Shown here piece after piece: positions 1 through 8,231 of a stretch of 24,687 nt of DNA (positions are counted from its first letter, which is position 1; each line of letters begins with the position of its first letter). The stretch covers positions 1 to 24,687 of the forward strand of contig CARTDZ010000015.1 of NCBI GenBank assembly GCA_949067325.1. The letters are read 5' to 3'. The DNA comes from an uncultured Eubacteriales bacterium (GTDB lineage Bacteria > Bacillota > Clostridia > Christensenellales > UBA1242). The notes under the pieces were generated by a model that worked only from the letters and a program-made list of their open reading frames with translations, did no database searches and was not told the DNA's origin. The position numbers were made by a program, and so were the translations under genes.

Positions 1-369
1 TTAGGTTTATGCATTTTTACAAATTTTGTTTTTATAATTATAAGTGAATATACATTTTTAAAAAACTTAAATCATAACAGCCTCTTAAGCCAACCTTACT
101 GAAGCCAAAGCAAAGTATGAGGAGCATTCCAATTTAGAACAAACTACCCTCCAGACGAAGTTGACAAAATTCATTTTTTTTAACCAGCCCAGCACAAATT
201 TGCCATTCGCGCCAAGATGATTACCTTTGTGGGCTTAAAGCAATAATAGCGTTTGACAAAAAAACAATTTGACAAAAATACCTCTCCGCTTTCAAAGCAA
301 AAACAGCAACTGCATAATTAATAACGAAACAATAAAAAAAAGCTTTCAGTTTTTGCGAAGAGACTTCAC
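1..369. other. Intergenic stretch without a supported gene
   Basis: No open frame here has a ribosome binding site and a recognisable product. The stretch is AT-rich. The hexamer TTGACA or a close relative occurs three times (near 161, 253 and 270), but none has a clear partner at the right distance. A short stop-free frame near 89-214 on the + strand has a hydrophilic, coil-like translation but no start or homology that I recognise. It may be decayed coding sequence. Nothing firmer can be said. Confidence 0.5.
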
Positions 370-403
370 AAAAAAAGCACACCAAAATTGGTATGCTTTT
401 TTT
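370..403 (-). terminator. Terminator of the nifS-thiI operon
   Basis: An inverted repeat has arms AAAAAAAGCA-x-ACCA and TGGT-x-TGCTTTTTTT with one C/A mismatch and a four-base loop. It lies 27 bases beyond the thiI stop codon and ends in a run of T on either strand, so it could also stop transcription arriving from the left. Confidence 0.8.
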
Positions 404-429
404 GTTTTTTAAATAAACTACTGAAACTA

Positions 430-1584
430 CTATTTTATATAAACAACCTCTTCAGTCTCGAGAGCTTCTGCAACAAGCGCGTCTATATCAAGATGATTTT
501 CTTCCTTTTGCGCTTTTTCTATTGTAGGTTTTATCACTGGATTTTTTGGCAGAAAGACTGTGCAGCAATCTTCATAAGGAAGGATTGAAGTCTCGTATGT
601 ATCAATCTTGTTTGCCACTGCCATAATCTCTTCTTTGTCCATAGCGATACAAGGCCTGAATACTGGAAGACATTTTATCACACTTCCAGTCACAGTCATA
701 CTTTGCATAGTTTGGCTTGCAACCTGACCAAGACTTTCGCCCGTCACGATTGCGCCAAGACTATTTTTCTCGCAAAGCTTTTCAGCAATCCTCATCATTA
801 TACGCCTCATTATGGTTATCATATATTCAGGTTTGCAATTTACATGAATTGCCTCCTGAATTTTTGTGAAAGAAACGACGTGCAATTTTATTTCACCTAT
901 ATATGAAGAAAGAATTTTTGCTAAGTTTAGCACCTTTTCTTTTGCGCGTTCTGACGTATAAGGATAGCTGTGAAAATGCAAAGCTTCAAGTGCAAGCCCA
1001 CGTTTTGAAACAAGATAGCCTGCAACTGGACTATCAATTCCGCCAGAGAGCAAAAGAAGCCCTTTGCCAGCAGTATGAAGCGGAAGGCCACCTTGCCCCT
1101 TGATTGAAGAAGTGTAAACATAGGCCTTGCCATTCATTCTTATATCAACATTGATTTCAAGTTGAGGATTATATAAATCAACTGATGAGTCTGGAAATTT
1201 TTGCAAAATTTTTCCGCCTAGCGACGCTGCGAAATCCATTGATTTTAATGGAAAGTTTTTGTCAGCACGTTTGACAATAACTTTGAAAGTTTTGTTATCG
1301 ACCTGCGATTGCAAAACCTGTTTTGCGATTTCTTCTACATTCGCATCAACCTCTTCAGCTGGCGAAAAGCTGTGAAGACCAAACACCTTCGACAGCCTAT
1401 CTATAATTTCAGTCTCTCGAGAAGGATCATAATTTGAAATAACGTAACGGCCAAAGGTTTTTGAAAATTTATATTCTTCACCTTTAAGCATCTCTTTGAT
1501 ATTGTTTATAAGCTGGCCTTCAAAAACATTTCGATTGTTGCCTTTTAGGTAAAGTTCACCAAATCTTAACAAAAGCACTTTCAT
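430..1584 (-). CDS. thiI: tRNA uridine 4-sulfurtransferase ThiI
   Basis: ThiI adenylates U8 of tRNA and replaces its oxygen with sulfur from a cysteine desulfurase persulfide; the same protein can feed thiamine thiazole synthesis. The 384-residue product has an N-terminal ferredoxin-like region, a THUMP domain at about 60-165, and the PP-loop ATP pyrophosphatase motif SGGIDS at 180-185. The later PYEDCCTVFLP segment (about 336-346) is typical of the short Firmicutes form. There is no C-terminal rhodanese domain, unlike the longer enterobacterial ThiI, so sulfur must come directly from a desulfurase. The ATG overlaps the stop of the upstream nifS-like gene as ATGA, which implies translational coupling and fits a dedicated sulfur donor. 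Identity is secure; whether thiamine synthesis is also served is not visible here. Confidence 0.95.
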   Translation of the reverse strand: MKVLLLRFGELYLKGNNRNVFEGQLINNIKEMLKGEEYKFSKTFGRYVISNYDPSRETEIIDRLSKVFGLHSFSPAEEVDANVEEIAKQVLQSQVDNKTFKVIVKRADKNFPLKSMDFAASLGGKILQKFPDSSVDLYNPQLEINVDIRMNGKAYVYTSSIKGQGGLPLHTAGKGLLLLSGGIDSPVAGYLVSKRGLALEALHFHSYPYTSERAKEKVLNLAKILSSYIGEIKLHVVSFTKIQEAIHVNCKPEYMITIMRRIMMRIAEKLCEKNSLGAIVTGESLGQVASQTMQSMTVTGSVIKCLPVFRPCIAMDKEEIMAVANKIDTYETSILPYEDCCTVFLPKNPVIKPTIEKAQKEENHLDIDALVAEALETEEVVYIK

Positions 1585-2825
1585 TTAACTTTCTCCCACA
1601 CTTCTTTATATTTTTCAGCTATTATATCCGCCGCTTTTTCAACCTCTTGTTCACTTAGATAGGCATTGAAGGACACCCTAAGCGAGGATTTAATTTTTGA
1701 TTTTTCTTGCCCTAAACCTTCAAGCACTCGATTGCCCGCCTTTTTGGCAGAACACGCACTACCCATGCCAACCACAACATCATTTTCTAAAGCCCGCATC
1801 AGCGTTTCGCCATTTACGCCATCAAACGAAAGAGAAAGAATATATGGGCTTATCAAATTTTCTGATGTTTTAGAAATTTTAGAAATTTTAGAAATTACAC
1901 AATTTTTTTCGCCTTCCTTTAAATTAGCAACGTTTGCTTTTGCCGCAAAAGAATTTTCAGTTTCATTTATATCATTTTCATCGAACAAAAAGCTTACGCC
2001 CTCAACCGAAGAAAGCCTGTTTTTAAAAACAGATTGCAGTTTTTGAACTTTTAAAAAGTTGCTATTTACATCAATCTTGTCAATCGCGCAAGCCATAGCC
2101 ATAATTCCAGCCACATTTTCAGTGCCAGAACGCAGCCCAAACTCTTGTCCACCGCCAAAAACAATGTTTTTGAGCGAGCTTTTGTTGCGCACATACAAAG
2201 CACCCACCCCTTTTGGGCCATGAAATTTGTGAGCTGAAATGGTATAAAGGTCAACGCCAAGGTCATCGAGCGAAAAGTTGAGTTTGCAAAAAGCTTGCAC
2301 TCCGTCAACATGAAGAAGAGCTTTTGGGCAGATCTTGTCACGAAGAAGTGATATGCGTTTGATATCGTTTATCGCTCCCGTCTCGTTGCTTACATGAATG
2401 GTTGAAATTAAGCGTGTTTTTGGCGAAAGTGTTTTTTCAAGCATGAGATAATCGATTTGGCCATTTTTTTGAAGTGGAACAAACTTTATAAACCCGTCGC
2501 CATTTTCTTCCTCAAGATTTTTTGCAAGACTAAACACGCTTGGGTGTTCACCCAGCGAAAAGACATGTTGCCACCCCTTTCTTAAACTGCCTCGTATTGC
2601 AAGATTATTGCTTTCAGTCGCCCCACCAGTAAAAATAATATCACCTTTTTTTGCCCCAAGTTTTGAAAGCAGCTTTTGTCTTACCTCATCAAGTTTTTTG
2701 GATATATTCACGCCATAAATATAGTTTGTTGAAGGATTGAAAAAGTTTGTGCAAGCGTATTTTTGATACTCCATTGCACATTCTTCAAACATCTTTGTAG
2801 TTGCAGCATTGTCAAGATAAATCAT
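1581..2825 (-). CDS. NifS/IscS-like cysteine desulfurase, partner of ThiI
   Basis: This PLP enzyme removes sulfur from cysteine to form a persulfide. The PLP lysine is K200 in SAHKFHGPKG, the cofactor region HVSNETG is at about 144-150, and the persulfide cysteine is C358 in GMGSACSAKK. That is the class I (IscS/NifS) arrangement. At 414 residues it is longer than the usual 380-400; the excess is a low-complexity insert at about 285-325 containing KISKISKTS, written by a 9-bp DNA repeat. Its stop overlaps the thiI start by four bases, as in the NifZ-ThiI pairs of Bacillus, so its main client is probably ThiI. No iscU-type scaffold gene is nearby. The start ATG begins MIYLDNAATT, the expected N-terminus, behind a GGGG-type ribosome site. 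Confidence 0.92.
   Translation of the reverse strand: MIYLDNAATTKMFEECAMEYQKYACTNFFNPSTNYIYGVNISKKLDEVRQKLLSKLGAKKGDIIFTGGATESNNLAIRGSLRKGWQHVFSLGEHPSVFSLAKNLEEENGDGFIKFVPLQKNGQIDYLMLEKTLSPKTRLISTIHVSNETGAINDIKRISLLRDKICPKALLHVDGVQAFCKLNFSLDDLGVDLYTISAHKFHGPKGVGALYVRNKSSLKNIVFGGGQEFGLRSGTENVAGIMAMACAIDKIDVNSNFLKVQKLQSVFKNRLSSVEGVSFLFDENDINETENSFAAKANVANLKEGEKNCVISKISKISKTSENLISPYILSLSFDGVNGETLMRALENDVVVGMGSACSAKKAGNRVLEGLGQEKSKIKSSLRVSFNAYLSEQEVEKAADIIAEKYKEVWEKVK
1868..1897. repeat. 9-bp tandem repeat inside the nifS-like gene
   Basis: About three copies of ttttagaaa lie in tandem. Because the unit is a multiple of three the reading frame is kept, and the copies encode the KISKISK stretch of the protein's insert. 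This looks like slippage tolerated in a surface loop. Confidence 0.8.
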
Positions 2826-2887
2826 TTTCCCCTACGCAGTTTATTTATAGCATTTTTTGGCATGTTTTTTTGCCTCTTTTTTATTTT

Positions 2888-2932
2888 TACCATATGGTAG
2901 CAAATAATAGCATTAATTTTTTAAAATTTAAA
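2888..2932 (-). promoter_or_regulatory. nifS-thiI promoter with palindrome at the start point
   Basis: On the - strand a -35-like TTTAAA (2927-2932) is followed after 17 bases by an extended -10, TGC-TATTAT (2904-2909). Transcription would begin near 2897. Exactly there is a perfect 12-base palindrome TACCATATGGTA (2888-2899), well placed for a repressor. The leader is about 70 bases and carries a small GGCA/TGCC hairpin. The regulator is unknown; a cysteine or iron-sulfur sensor is only a guess. Confidence 0.45.
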
Positions 2933-2993
2933 AATCAATATTTAGTATTATGTCTTACATACAAGACGGCACATCTTGCATTTTTAAGTAAAA

Positions 2994-5399
2994 CTATCTT
3001 AAAGCCGCACCAAATCTGAAAGAAAGTGCTTTTATAGTTTTGTTTATTGTTTTTGAGACCTCTTCATCTGTCAGAGTTTTGTTTTCATCAGACAGCTTTA
3101 TATTAAAAGCCATGCTTTTTCTACCCTCTCCTACACTTGCATTTCTGTAAACATCAAACAATTTGACATCAAACAAGAGTTTGCCGCAAGATGATTTTAT
3201 ACCATCGAGAAGTTGGCCTGCGGTGATATTCTCATCGACCACTACAGCCAAGTCACGTTCTACAACTGGGTATTTTGGCACAGGTTTAACAACAAAGCGT
3301 TTTGCAGGAAGTTTGCTTAAGTAAGATGTATTAAGTTCAGCATAAATAGCACCAGCGCCCACCTCAAAGTTCTTAGCAACCGTTGGGTGAATTTGACCGA
3401 AATGCCCGATTATTTGACCATCAAATATGATATCTGCCGAAATGCCAGGGTGAAGATATGGCTGAGTTGATGGCTGCAAAGTGTAGTCCACACAAGCAAA
3501 AGCTAGCAAGTTTTCGATCAGACCTTTTGCATGGAAGAAATCAAAGCCGCTTTCTTGAACGACGAAAGCAAGGAAGTTTTCCTCAGTTGGAAGTTCTTTG
3601 ATAGGAAGGCTTTTTGGAATATAAGTCCTTCCGCACTCAAAAAGACGAGCTTCTTTATTTCCGACGCTGTTGTTGTATGAGAGGCAACTAAGCAGCGAGA
3701 AAGCCATAGCCGTTCTTAAGCAAGAAATATCTTCACTGATAGGATTTAAAATTTTCACCATTTTTGTGCGAGGGTCGCCATCTTTAATCAACAGTCTTTC
3801 ACAAATGTTTGATGGGCAAAGCGAATAGTTGACAGTTTCATAAAAACCATAGTCGACAAGCGAGTTTCTCATTTTGCGCTCGAGAGCCATTCTTGGATCA
3901 ACCTGCCCTTCACTGACTGAAGCATTTTCAAACAAAGCATTGTCAATTTTGTCGTAGGCGTCGTAGCCGTAAATTCTTATAACCTCCTCAGCGAGATCGT
4001 TGTTGCCCACTATATCCTCACGATATGGTGGAACAAGACATTCAAGTCTGTCACCTGTTATTTTTGTTTCGATGCCAAGATTGTTTAAGATGTTTTTGAT
4101 GATTTCAGGTTTTATTTCTATTCCAAGTATTTTGTTGATCGCTTTGACGGAGCCAACAACACTTCTGGCCTCGTTTTTTTCATTTGAGACATCGATAATG
4201 CCGCGAGCGACTTTGCCGCAGCCAAGTTTGGATACAAGATGCAAGGCTCTTAGAAGGCCAAGTTCAGCGTTAGCGACGTTTACACCTTTGCAGTAGCGAG
4301 CGGCGGAGTCAGTCATCACACCAAACTTGCGAGAAGTAAGCCTGATACACTTAAGGTCAAAGTTTGCGCCTTCAAACACCACTATTTTGGTATTTTCATT
4401 AATGCAGGAATTTGTTCCTCCAATAACACCCGCTATGACCAAAGGCTTTTCAGCGTCAGCAATAACCATAACCTCTTCGTCAAGCGAATAAGTGTTGTGA
4501 TTTAAAGCTTCAATCTTTTCCCCTTTCTTTGCCTGACGAACAACAATTTTTTCACCACCGATCAAAGTTTGGTCAAAGGCATGAAGTGGTTGTCCAATTT
4601 CAACAAGCACATAATTTGTTATATCTACAATTGTGTTTATTGGTTTTATTCCCACCGCGTTCAGTCTTGCTCTCATTTGCAATGGTGAGCGTTCAATTTT
4701 GATATCAGTAACCGCTCCTGCCATATATCTTTTACAATTTTTTGTCTGAACTTCCACATTGACATAGTTGCGAACTGTATCCTTTGAATATATGTCTATT
4801 GGATAATTTAAGTTTAGCTTTTTGATAGGAAGTCCAAAGATTGCACTGACCTCACGTGCGATACCAACAACACTTAGGCAATCCGCACGATTTGGCGTTA
4901 CACCAATGTCAAAAACAACATCATCAAGCATGAGAGCTTTATCTATTGGCTGGCCTATTTTCATATCTTTAGGCAAGATTAAAATACCATTGACACCCGC
5001 ACCTTCAAAATAGTTTTCGTCTATGCCAAGTTCCTCGCCAGAGCAGAACATACCAAAAGAATCCACTCCGCGAAACTTTGATGGTTGAATATTGACACCA
5101 TTTATAAGGTTTGCACCAGGAAGCGACACTGGAACAACAGCCCCTTCAAACACATTTGTAGCTGAAGTAACAATTTGAGTTGTTTTGTCGCCAATGTCAA
5201 CTTGACAAACTACAAGCTTGTCAGCTTGTGGGTGTTTTTCAATTTTTACAATTTTGCCAACAACAACATCATGCAAATATTGATTTTGATAAACAATTTC
5301 TTCAACTTCCATTCCAGCACTTGTGAGGCGTTTCGCCACTTCTTCTGGCGTAGCTGTTATATCAACAAAATCTTTGAGCCAATTATATGTTATCTTCAT
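2994..5399 (-). CDS. pheT: Phenylalanine-tRNA ligase beta subunit
   Basis: PheT forms the (alpha-beta)2 phenylalanyl-tRNA synthetase with PheS. The 801-residue protein has the full-length bacterial plan: an EMAP-like tRNA-binding domain at about 40-150, the B3/B4 editing domain at about 210-390 that hydrolyses Tyr-tRNA(Phe), the B5 domain at about 405-475, the pseudo-catalytic core, and the C-terminal FDX-ACB anticodon-binding domain from about 707. The ATG is preceded by GGAG at proper distance. The gene follows pheS after a 204-base spacer filled partly by a 16-bp tandem repeat, and the T-box leader upstream of pheS should control both genes. No missing region was seen. Confidence 0.97.
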   Translation of the reverse strand: MKITYNWLKDFVDITATPEEVAKRLTSAGMEVEEIVYQNQYLHDVVVGKIVKIEKHPQADKLVVCQVDIGDKTTQIVTSATNVFEGAVVPVSLPGANLINGVNIQPSKFRGVDSFGMFCSGEELGIDENYFEGAGVNGILILPKDMKIGQPIDKALMLDDVVFDIGVTPNRADCLSVVGIAREVSAIFGLPIKKLNLNYPIDIYSKDTVRNYVNVEVQTKNCKRYMAGAVTDIKIERSPLQMRARLNAVGIKPINTIVDITNYVLVEIGQPLHAFDQTLIGGEKIVVRQAKKGEKIEALNHNTYSLDEEVMVIADAEKPLVIAGVIGGTNSCINENTKIVVFEGANFDLKCIRLTSRKFGVMTDSAARYCKGVNVANAELGLLRALHLVSKLGCGKVARGIIDVSNEKNEARSVVGSVKAINKILGIEIKPEIIKNILNNLGIETKITGDRLECLVPPYREDIVGNNDLAEEVIRIYGYDAYDKIDNALFENASVSEGQVDPRMALERKMRNSLVDYGFYETVNYSLCPSNICERLLIKDGDPRTKMVKILNPISEDISCLRTAMAFSLLSCLSYNNSVGNKEARLFECGRTYIPKSLPIKELPTEENFLAFVVQESGFDFFHAKGLIENLLAFACVDYTLQPSTQPYLHPGISADIIFDGQIIGHFGQIHPTVAKNFEVGAGAIYAELNTSYLSKLPAKRFVVKPVPKYPVVERDLAVVVDENITAGQLLDGIKSSCGKLLFDVKLFDVYRNASVGEGRKSMAFNIKLSDENKTLTDEEVSKTINKTIKALSFRFGAALR

Positions 5400-5473
5400 T
5401 TTACTTCTCCAATTTTTGTTTATTTTTTTACTTTTAATTTTAGATTGTTTTAAAATTCTTTTTTTTAATTTTT

Positions 5474-5537
5474 CAGAATTTTATTATTTCAGAATTTTAT
5501 TATTTCAGAATTTTATTATTTCAGAATTTTATTTTTT
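5474..5537. repeat. 16-bp tandem repeat in the pheS-pheT spacer
   Basis: Four copies of cagaattttattattt start at 5474, 5490, 5506 and 5522; the last has one mismatch. The copies abut without spacers, so this is not a CRISPR array. The repeat lies in transcribed intercistronic sequence. Confidence 0.95.
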
Positions 5538-5603
5538 CAAATTTTAAATCTTTCAGATTTTTAGTTTTACAGATCTTCAACTTGTTTGATTTTGAACTTT
5601 ACG

Positions 5604-6632
5604 TCATTTAAGTTGATTTAAAAATCTTATATCGTTTTTGAACATTGTGCGCAGATCTGGAATAGAATTAAGCACCATTGAAGTTCGCTCTATACCCATA
5701 CCAAAGGCAAAACCCGTATATTTTTTGCTGTCTATGCCAGCGATTTCCAGCACACGAGGATTTACAACACCAGCACCCAAGATTTCGAGGAAGCCTGTTC
5801 CTTTGCAAGTTTTGCAGCCTTCACCATGACAGTTTGGGCAAGAAACATCAACTTCGATACTTGGCTCTGTAAACGGAAAGAAAGAAGGTCTAAAACGCAC
5901 TTGTGTACCTTGGCCATAAAGCCTTTTCATCATTTCAGCAAGCATAATTTTTAGGTCAGCCATTGAAACATTTTCATCTACAACCAACCCTTCGCACTGG
6001 TGAAAAACTGGCGAGTGAGTTGAGTCACTGTCATTTCTGTAAGTTTTGCCAGGAGAGATGATTTTAAAAGGCGGTTTTCTTGTTTCAAGTTCGCGCGATT
6101 GAACGGCAGAAGTTTGCGTTCTAAGCAAAATATTTTCTGTCACATAAAACGAATCTTGCATATCACGAGATGGGTGGTTTTTTGGAATGTTCATCGCCTC
6201 AAAATTGTAATAATCTGTTTCAACTTCTGGCCCATCAACAACAGTAAAGCCCATGTCAACGCAGATGTCAATGAGTTTGTCAGTTATCATTGGAATAGCG
6301 TGAATAGCACCACGTTTAACAAACTTGCTTGGCTCAGTTATATCGACTTTTTGAGAAGCGAGAGCGTGAGCAAGTTCTTCTTCAGCAAATTTTTCTTCCT
6401 TTGCAGAAATTTGGCCTTCAATGGCCGAACGAACTTCATTGACCAAGGCCCCCACTTTAGGACGATCTTCACTTGCGACATCACGCATTCCACGCAAAAT
6501 TGCAGTAAGTTCACCTTGCTTGCCAAGATATTTCACCTTGATTTCATTCAAAGTCTTTTTGTCAGAAATCATCAGTATTTCAGCAAGCGCCTTTTCCTTT
6601 ATGCTTTTAAGATTTTCTATCATGTTTGCCAT
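5604..6632 (-). CDS. pheS: Phenylalanine-tRNA ligase alpha subunit
   Basis: PheS carries the catalytic site that activates phenylalanine and charges tRNA(Phe). The 342-residue protein starts with a coiled-coil tRNA-binding arm (about 1-85), followed by the class II catalytic domain. Motif 2 lies around GKTYRNDSDSTHSPVFHQ (about 195-212) and motif 3 around GFAFGMGIERTSM (near 318-330). A four-cysteine knuckle, C265/C268 and C273/C276, matches the Cys-rich insert common in Firmicutes PheS. The start is fixed by GGAGG six bases before the ATG. It is first in the pheST operon behind a T-box leader. Confidence 0.97.
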   Translation of the reverse strand: MANMIENLKSIKEKALAEILMISDKKTLNEIKVKYLGKQGELTAILRGMRDVASEDRPKVGALVNEVRSAIEGQISAKEEKFAEEELAHALASQKVDITEPSKFVKRGAIHAIPMITDKLIDICVDMGFTVVDGPEVETDYYNFEAMNIPKNHPSRDMQDSFYVTENILLRTQTSAVQSRELETRKPPFKIISPGKTYRNDSDSTHSPVFHQCEGLVVDENVSMADLKIMLAEMMKRLYGQGTQVRFRPSFFPFTEPSIEVDVSCPNCHGEGCKTCKGTGFLEILGAGVVNPRVLEIAGIDSKKYTGFAFGMGIERTSMVLNSIPDLRTMFKNDIRFLNQLK

Positions 6633-6645
6633 TTTGGCCTCCTTT

Positions 6646-6750
6646 TGCAGTTTGGTTGTAGTTTGGTTGAAAATTTGTTGCAGTTTTCTTGTAGTTTTGT
6701 TTTAGCTTTCCTGTAGTTTTGTTGTAGTTTTTTTTGAATTTTTGCAGTTT
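6646..6750. repeat. 11-bp periodic repeat in the pheS leader
   Basis: The octamer tg(t/c)agttt occurs at 6646, 6657, 6679, 6690, 6712, 6723 and 6743. Spacings are 11, 22, 11, 22, 11 and 20, so this is a decayed tandem array of an 11-bp unit with some copies eroded. It sits between the T-box terminator and the pheS ribosome site and would be in the mRNA. Confidence 0.85.
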
Positions 6751-6896
6751 GTTTTGTGGGAGTTTACGTTTTTTTGTGGTTATTTTTTATGTTTTCACGA
6801 ACGCTGAAATTGACTGACACTGAAATTTATAAATTTAAATAGAGCAAAATTTTAATCAAATTGAGCGATTTTAATTTTGATAAAATTTCAGAAATC

Positions 6897-7206
6897 AAAA
6901 AATCCCCTCATCACTTAGGACGAAAGGAAGCTCCGTGTTACCACCTAAATTCGCAGCTTAAAGCAGGCTAATTTCTTTTTGAATGCTTGCTTTTTATAGC
7001 CACCTCATTATACCTTTTACGCAGGCTTACGGCAAAAACTAGTCAGTATTTCAAGTTTCAACAAAAACTAGAATCCTTTTCATAATTGCAGCTTTGAAAG
7101 TGAATTCGCCTCAAACCACTTTTGCCTTCATTTCAGCTTAAAGAAAGCTCTCTGTAAAAAGATTTGTTTCAAGCTACTTATCTTTCATCAAACGCTTTTA
7201 TTTGAC
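6897..7206 (-). promoter_or_regulatory. Phe-specific T-box riboswitch
   Basis: On the - strand the leader contains the AGTA-type loop (AAGTAG near 7172-7177), the AGAGAG K-turn element, and a specifier loop GAA-TTC-AC with the Phe codon TTC at 7102-7104. The T-box itself (6931-6950) gives an antiterminator: TTAGG/CCTAA at its base (6915-6948), a seven-base bulge TGGTAAC whose TGG can pair with the tRNA acceptor end, and an upper stem ACGGA/TTTCGT. The competing terminator is TCCTTTCGT/ATGAGGGGA (6903-6928) followed by six T. Uncharged tRNA(Phe) should therefore switch pheST on. Confidence 0.95.
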
Positions 7207-7212
7207 AACTAA

Positions 7213-7242
7213 ATTTTACATTAATTTCAGGAGTTTTGTCAA
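7213..7242 (-). promoter_or_regulatory. Promoter of the pheST operon
   Basis: A perfect -35 TTGACA (7237-7242) is followed by an 18-base spacer and a -10 TAAAAT (7213-7218) on the - strand. The predicted start is near 7206, directly before stem I of the T-box. Confidence 0.8.
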
Positions 7243-7269
7243 CTAAAACTTGCTTAATGCTGCAAAAAC

Positions 7270-7298
7270 TTGAAAATAATTTTTCAAAGTGATAAAAT
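7270..7298 (+). promoter_or_regulatory. Promoter of the RluA-family gene, possibly leaderless
   Basis: TTGAAA (7270-7275), 17 bases, then TAAAAT (7293-7298) on the + strand. The start codon is at 7305, seven bases after the -10 element, so transcription may begin at or beside the A of the ATG. No GGAG-type ribosome site precedes this gene. Confidence 0.5.
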
Positions 7299-7304
7299 AA
7301 TCAT

Positions 7305-8156
7305 ATGAAAAAGCAAACTTTTGAAATAAAAGAAGATTATAAAAACATTTATTATTTTTTAAAAACGCATTCCTTTTCTGAAAATTTTATCAAAAACCTT
7401 AGAAAAAGTTGGGGCAATTTTGTCGTAAATGGTGAAAATGTAAATATTCGAAAAGAGCTTAAAGCTGGCGATTTGCTTGAAATAAATGCCAATCCAAACG
7501 CAAAAACAACTATTATGCATTGCGTACTACCACTAGATATTGTATATGAAGATGAATACTACCTACTAATAAACAAGCCAAGCGGAATTTCGTGTATGCC
7601 AAACAAATCGCACTATTCTTTAAATCTTGCTGGGGCTGTCTGCGCTTATATGGAAAAAGAGAAAGGCTTTGTGCTTCGAGTTGCAGGACGACTTGACAAA
7701 GAGACGTCAGGCATAATTATTGTTGCAAAAGATAGCATAGCTTTGAAGGAGTTGGGCGAAGTTAAAAAAACTTACTATGCCATTTGCAAAGGCGTTCTTG
7801 AAAAAGAGACTATAATCGATGAGAAGATTTTGACAAGACAAGAGAACGGTTTTAATATAATGAAAAGAGAAGTTTCTGCTTTAGGCAAAGAGGCAAAGAC
7901 TTTTGTCAAGCCGATTAAGAATGATAGCAAACACACTCTTCTTGAAATAAAACTTGAACATGGCAGAACTCATCAAATACGAGTACATCTTTCTCATATT
8001 GGCCACCCGTTGGTTGGAGACCCTCTCTATGGTGAAAAAAGTGAACTTATTGACAGAACAGCCCTACACTGCAGAAATATAAGTTTTTATCATAAGTTTA
8101 AAAAAGAGCAGCTGAGCTTTTCTACTCCATTGCCAAAAGATTTCTTTTTGAAATAA
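7305..8156 (+). CDS. RluA-family rRNA/tRNA pseudouridine synthase
   Basis: The enzyme isomerises uridine to pseudouridine in structured RNA. The 283-residue protein has an N-terminal S4-like RNA-binding domain (about 1-65) and a RluA catalytic domain. The catalytic aspartate is D131 in GRLDKETSG, the family signature RLDxxTSG. The later segments LEHGRTHQIRVHLSHIGHPL and VGDPLYG are also typical. RluD, RluC and other members cannot be told apart reliably from sequence alone, so the target base is left open. It stands alone on the + strand, divergent from pheST, and has no visible Shine-Dalgarno sequence. The length is a little short of classical RluD, which is common in this lineage. Confidence 0.92.
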   Translation: MKKQTFEIKEDYKNIYYFLKTHSFSENFIKNLRKSWGNFVVNGENVNIRKELKAGDLLEINANPNAKTTIMHCVLPLDIVYEDEYYLLINKPSGISCMPNKSHYSLNLAGAVCAYMEKEKGFVLRVAGRLDKETSGIIIVAKDSIALKELGEVKKTYYAICKGVLEKETIIDEKILTRQENGFNIMKREVSALGKEAKTFVKPIKNDSKHTLLEIKLEHGRTHQIRVHLSHIGHPLVGDPLYGEKSELIDRTALHCRNISFYHKFKKEQLSFSTPLPKDFFLK

Positions 8157-8186
8157 CACGATATTAAAAAATTGTAAGTTGTAATT

Positions 8187-8225
8187 AAAAAAAAGAAATA
8201 GCAAAATCCTACTGTTTCTTTTTTT
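8187..8225 (-). terminator. Terminator shared by the tRNA and the RluA-family gene
   Basis: A-rich and T-rich arms, with AAAAAAAGAAA against TTTCTTTTTTT and an inner GTAG/CTAT helix, form a hairpin just past the tRNA 3' end. It also lies 30 bases after the stop of the convergent + strand gene and has a T run on both strands. Confidence 0.6.
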
Positions 8226-8231
8226 GAGTTT

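Noticed and set aside
2959..2981. A terminator after pheT (ATACAAGA/TCTTGCAT hairpin)
   Set aside because: The T run lies on the + strand side, whereas pheT is on the - strand where no T run follows; the stem is short with a wobble pair. It may still weakly stop transcripts.
5474..5537. A CRISPR-like array
   Set aside because: Four 16-bp units touch each other with no spacers, and no cas genes are present.
6099..6716. A 205-residue + strand open frame
   Set aside because: It is antisense to pheS, whose motifs are complete, and its translation has no recognisable domain.
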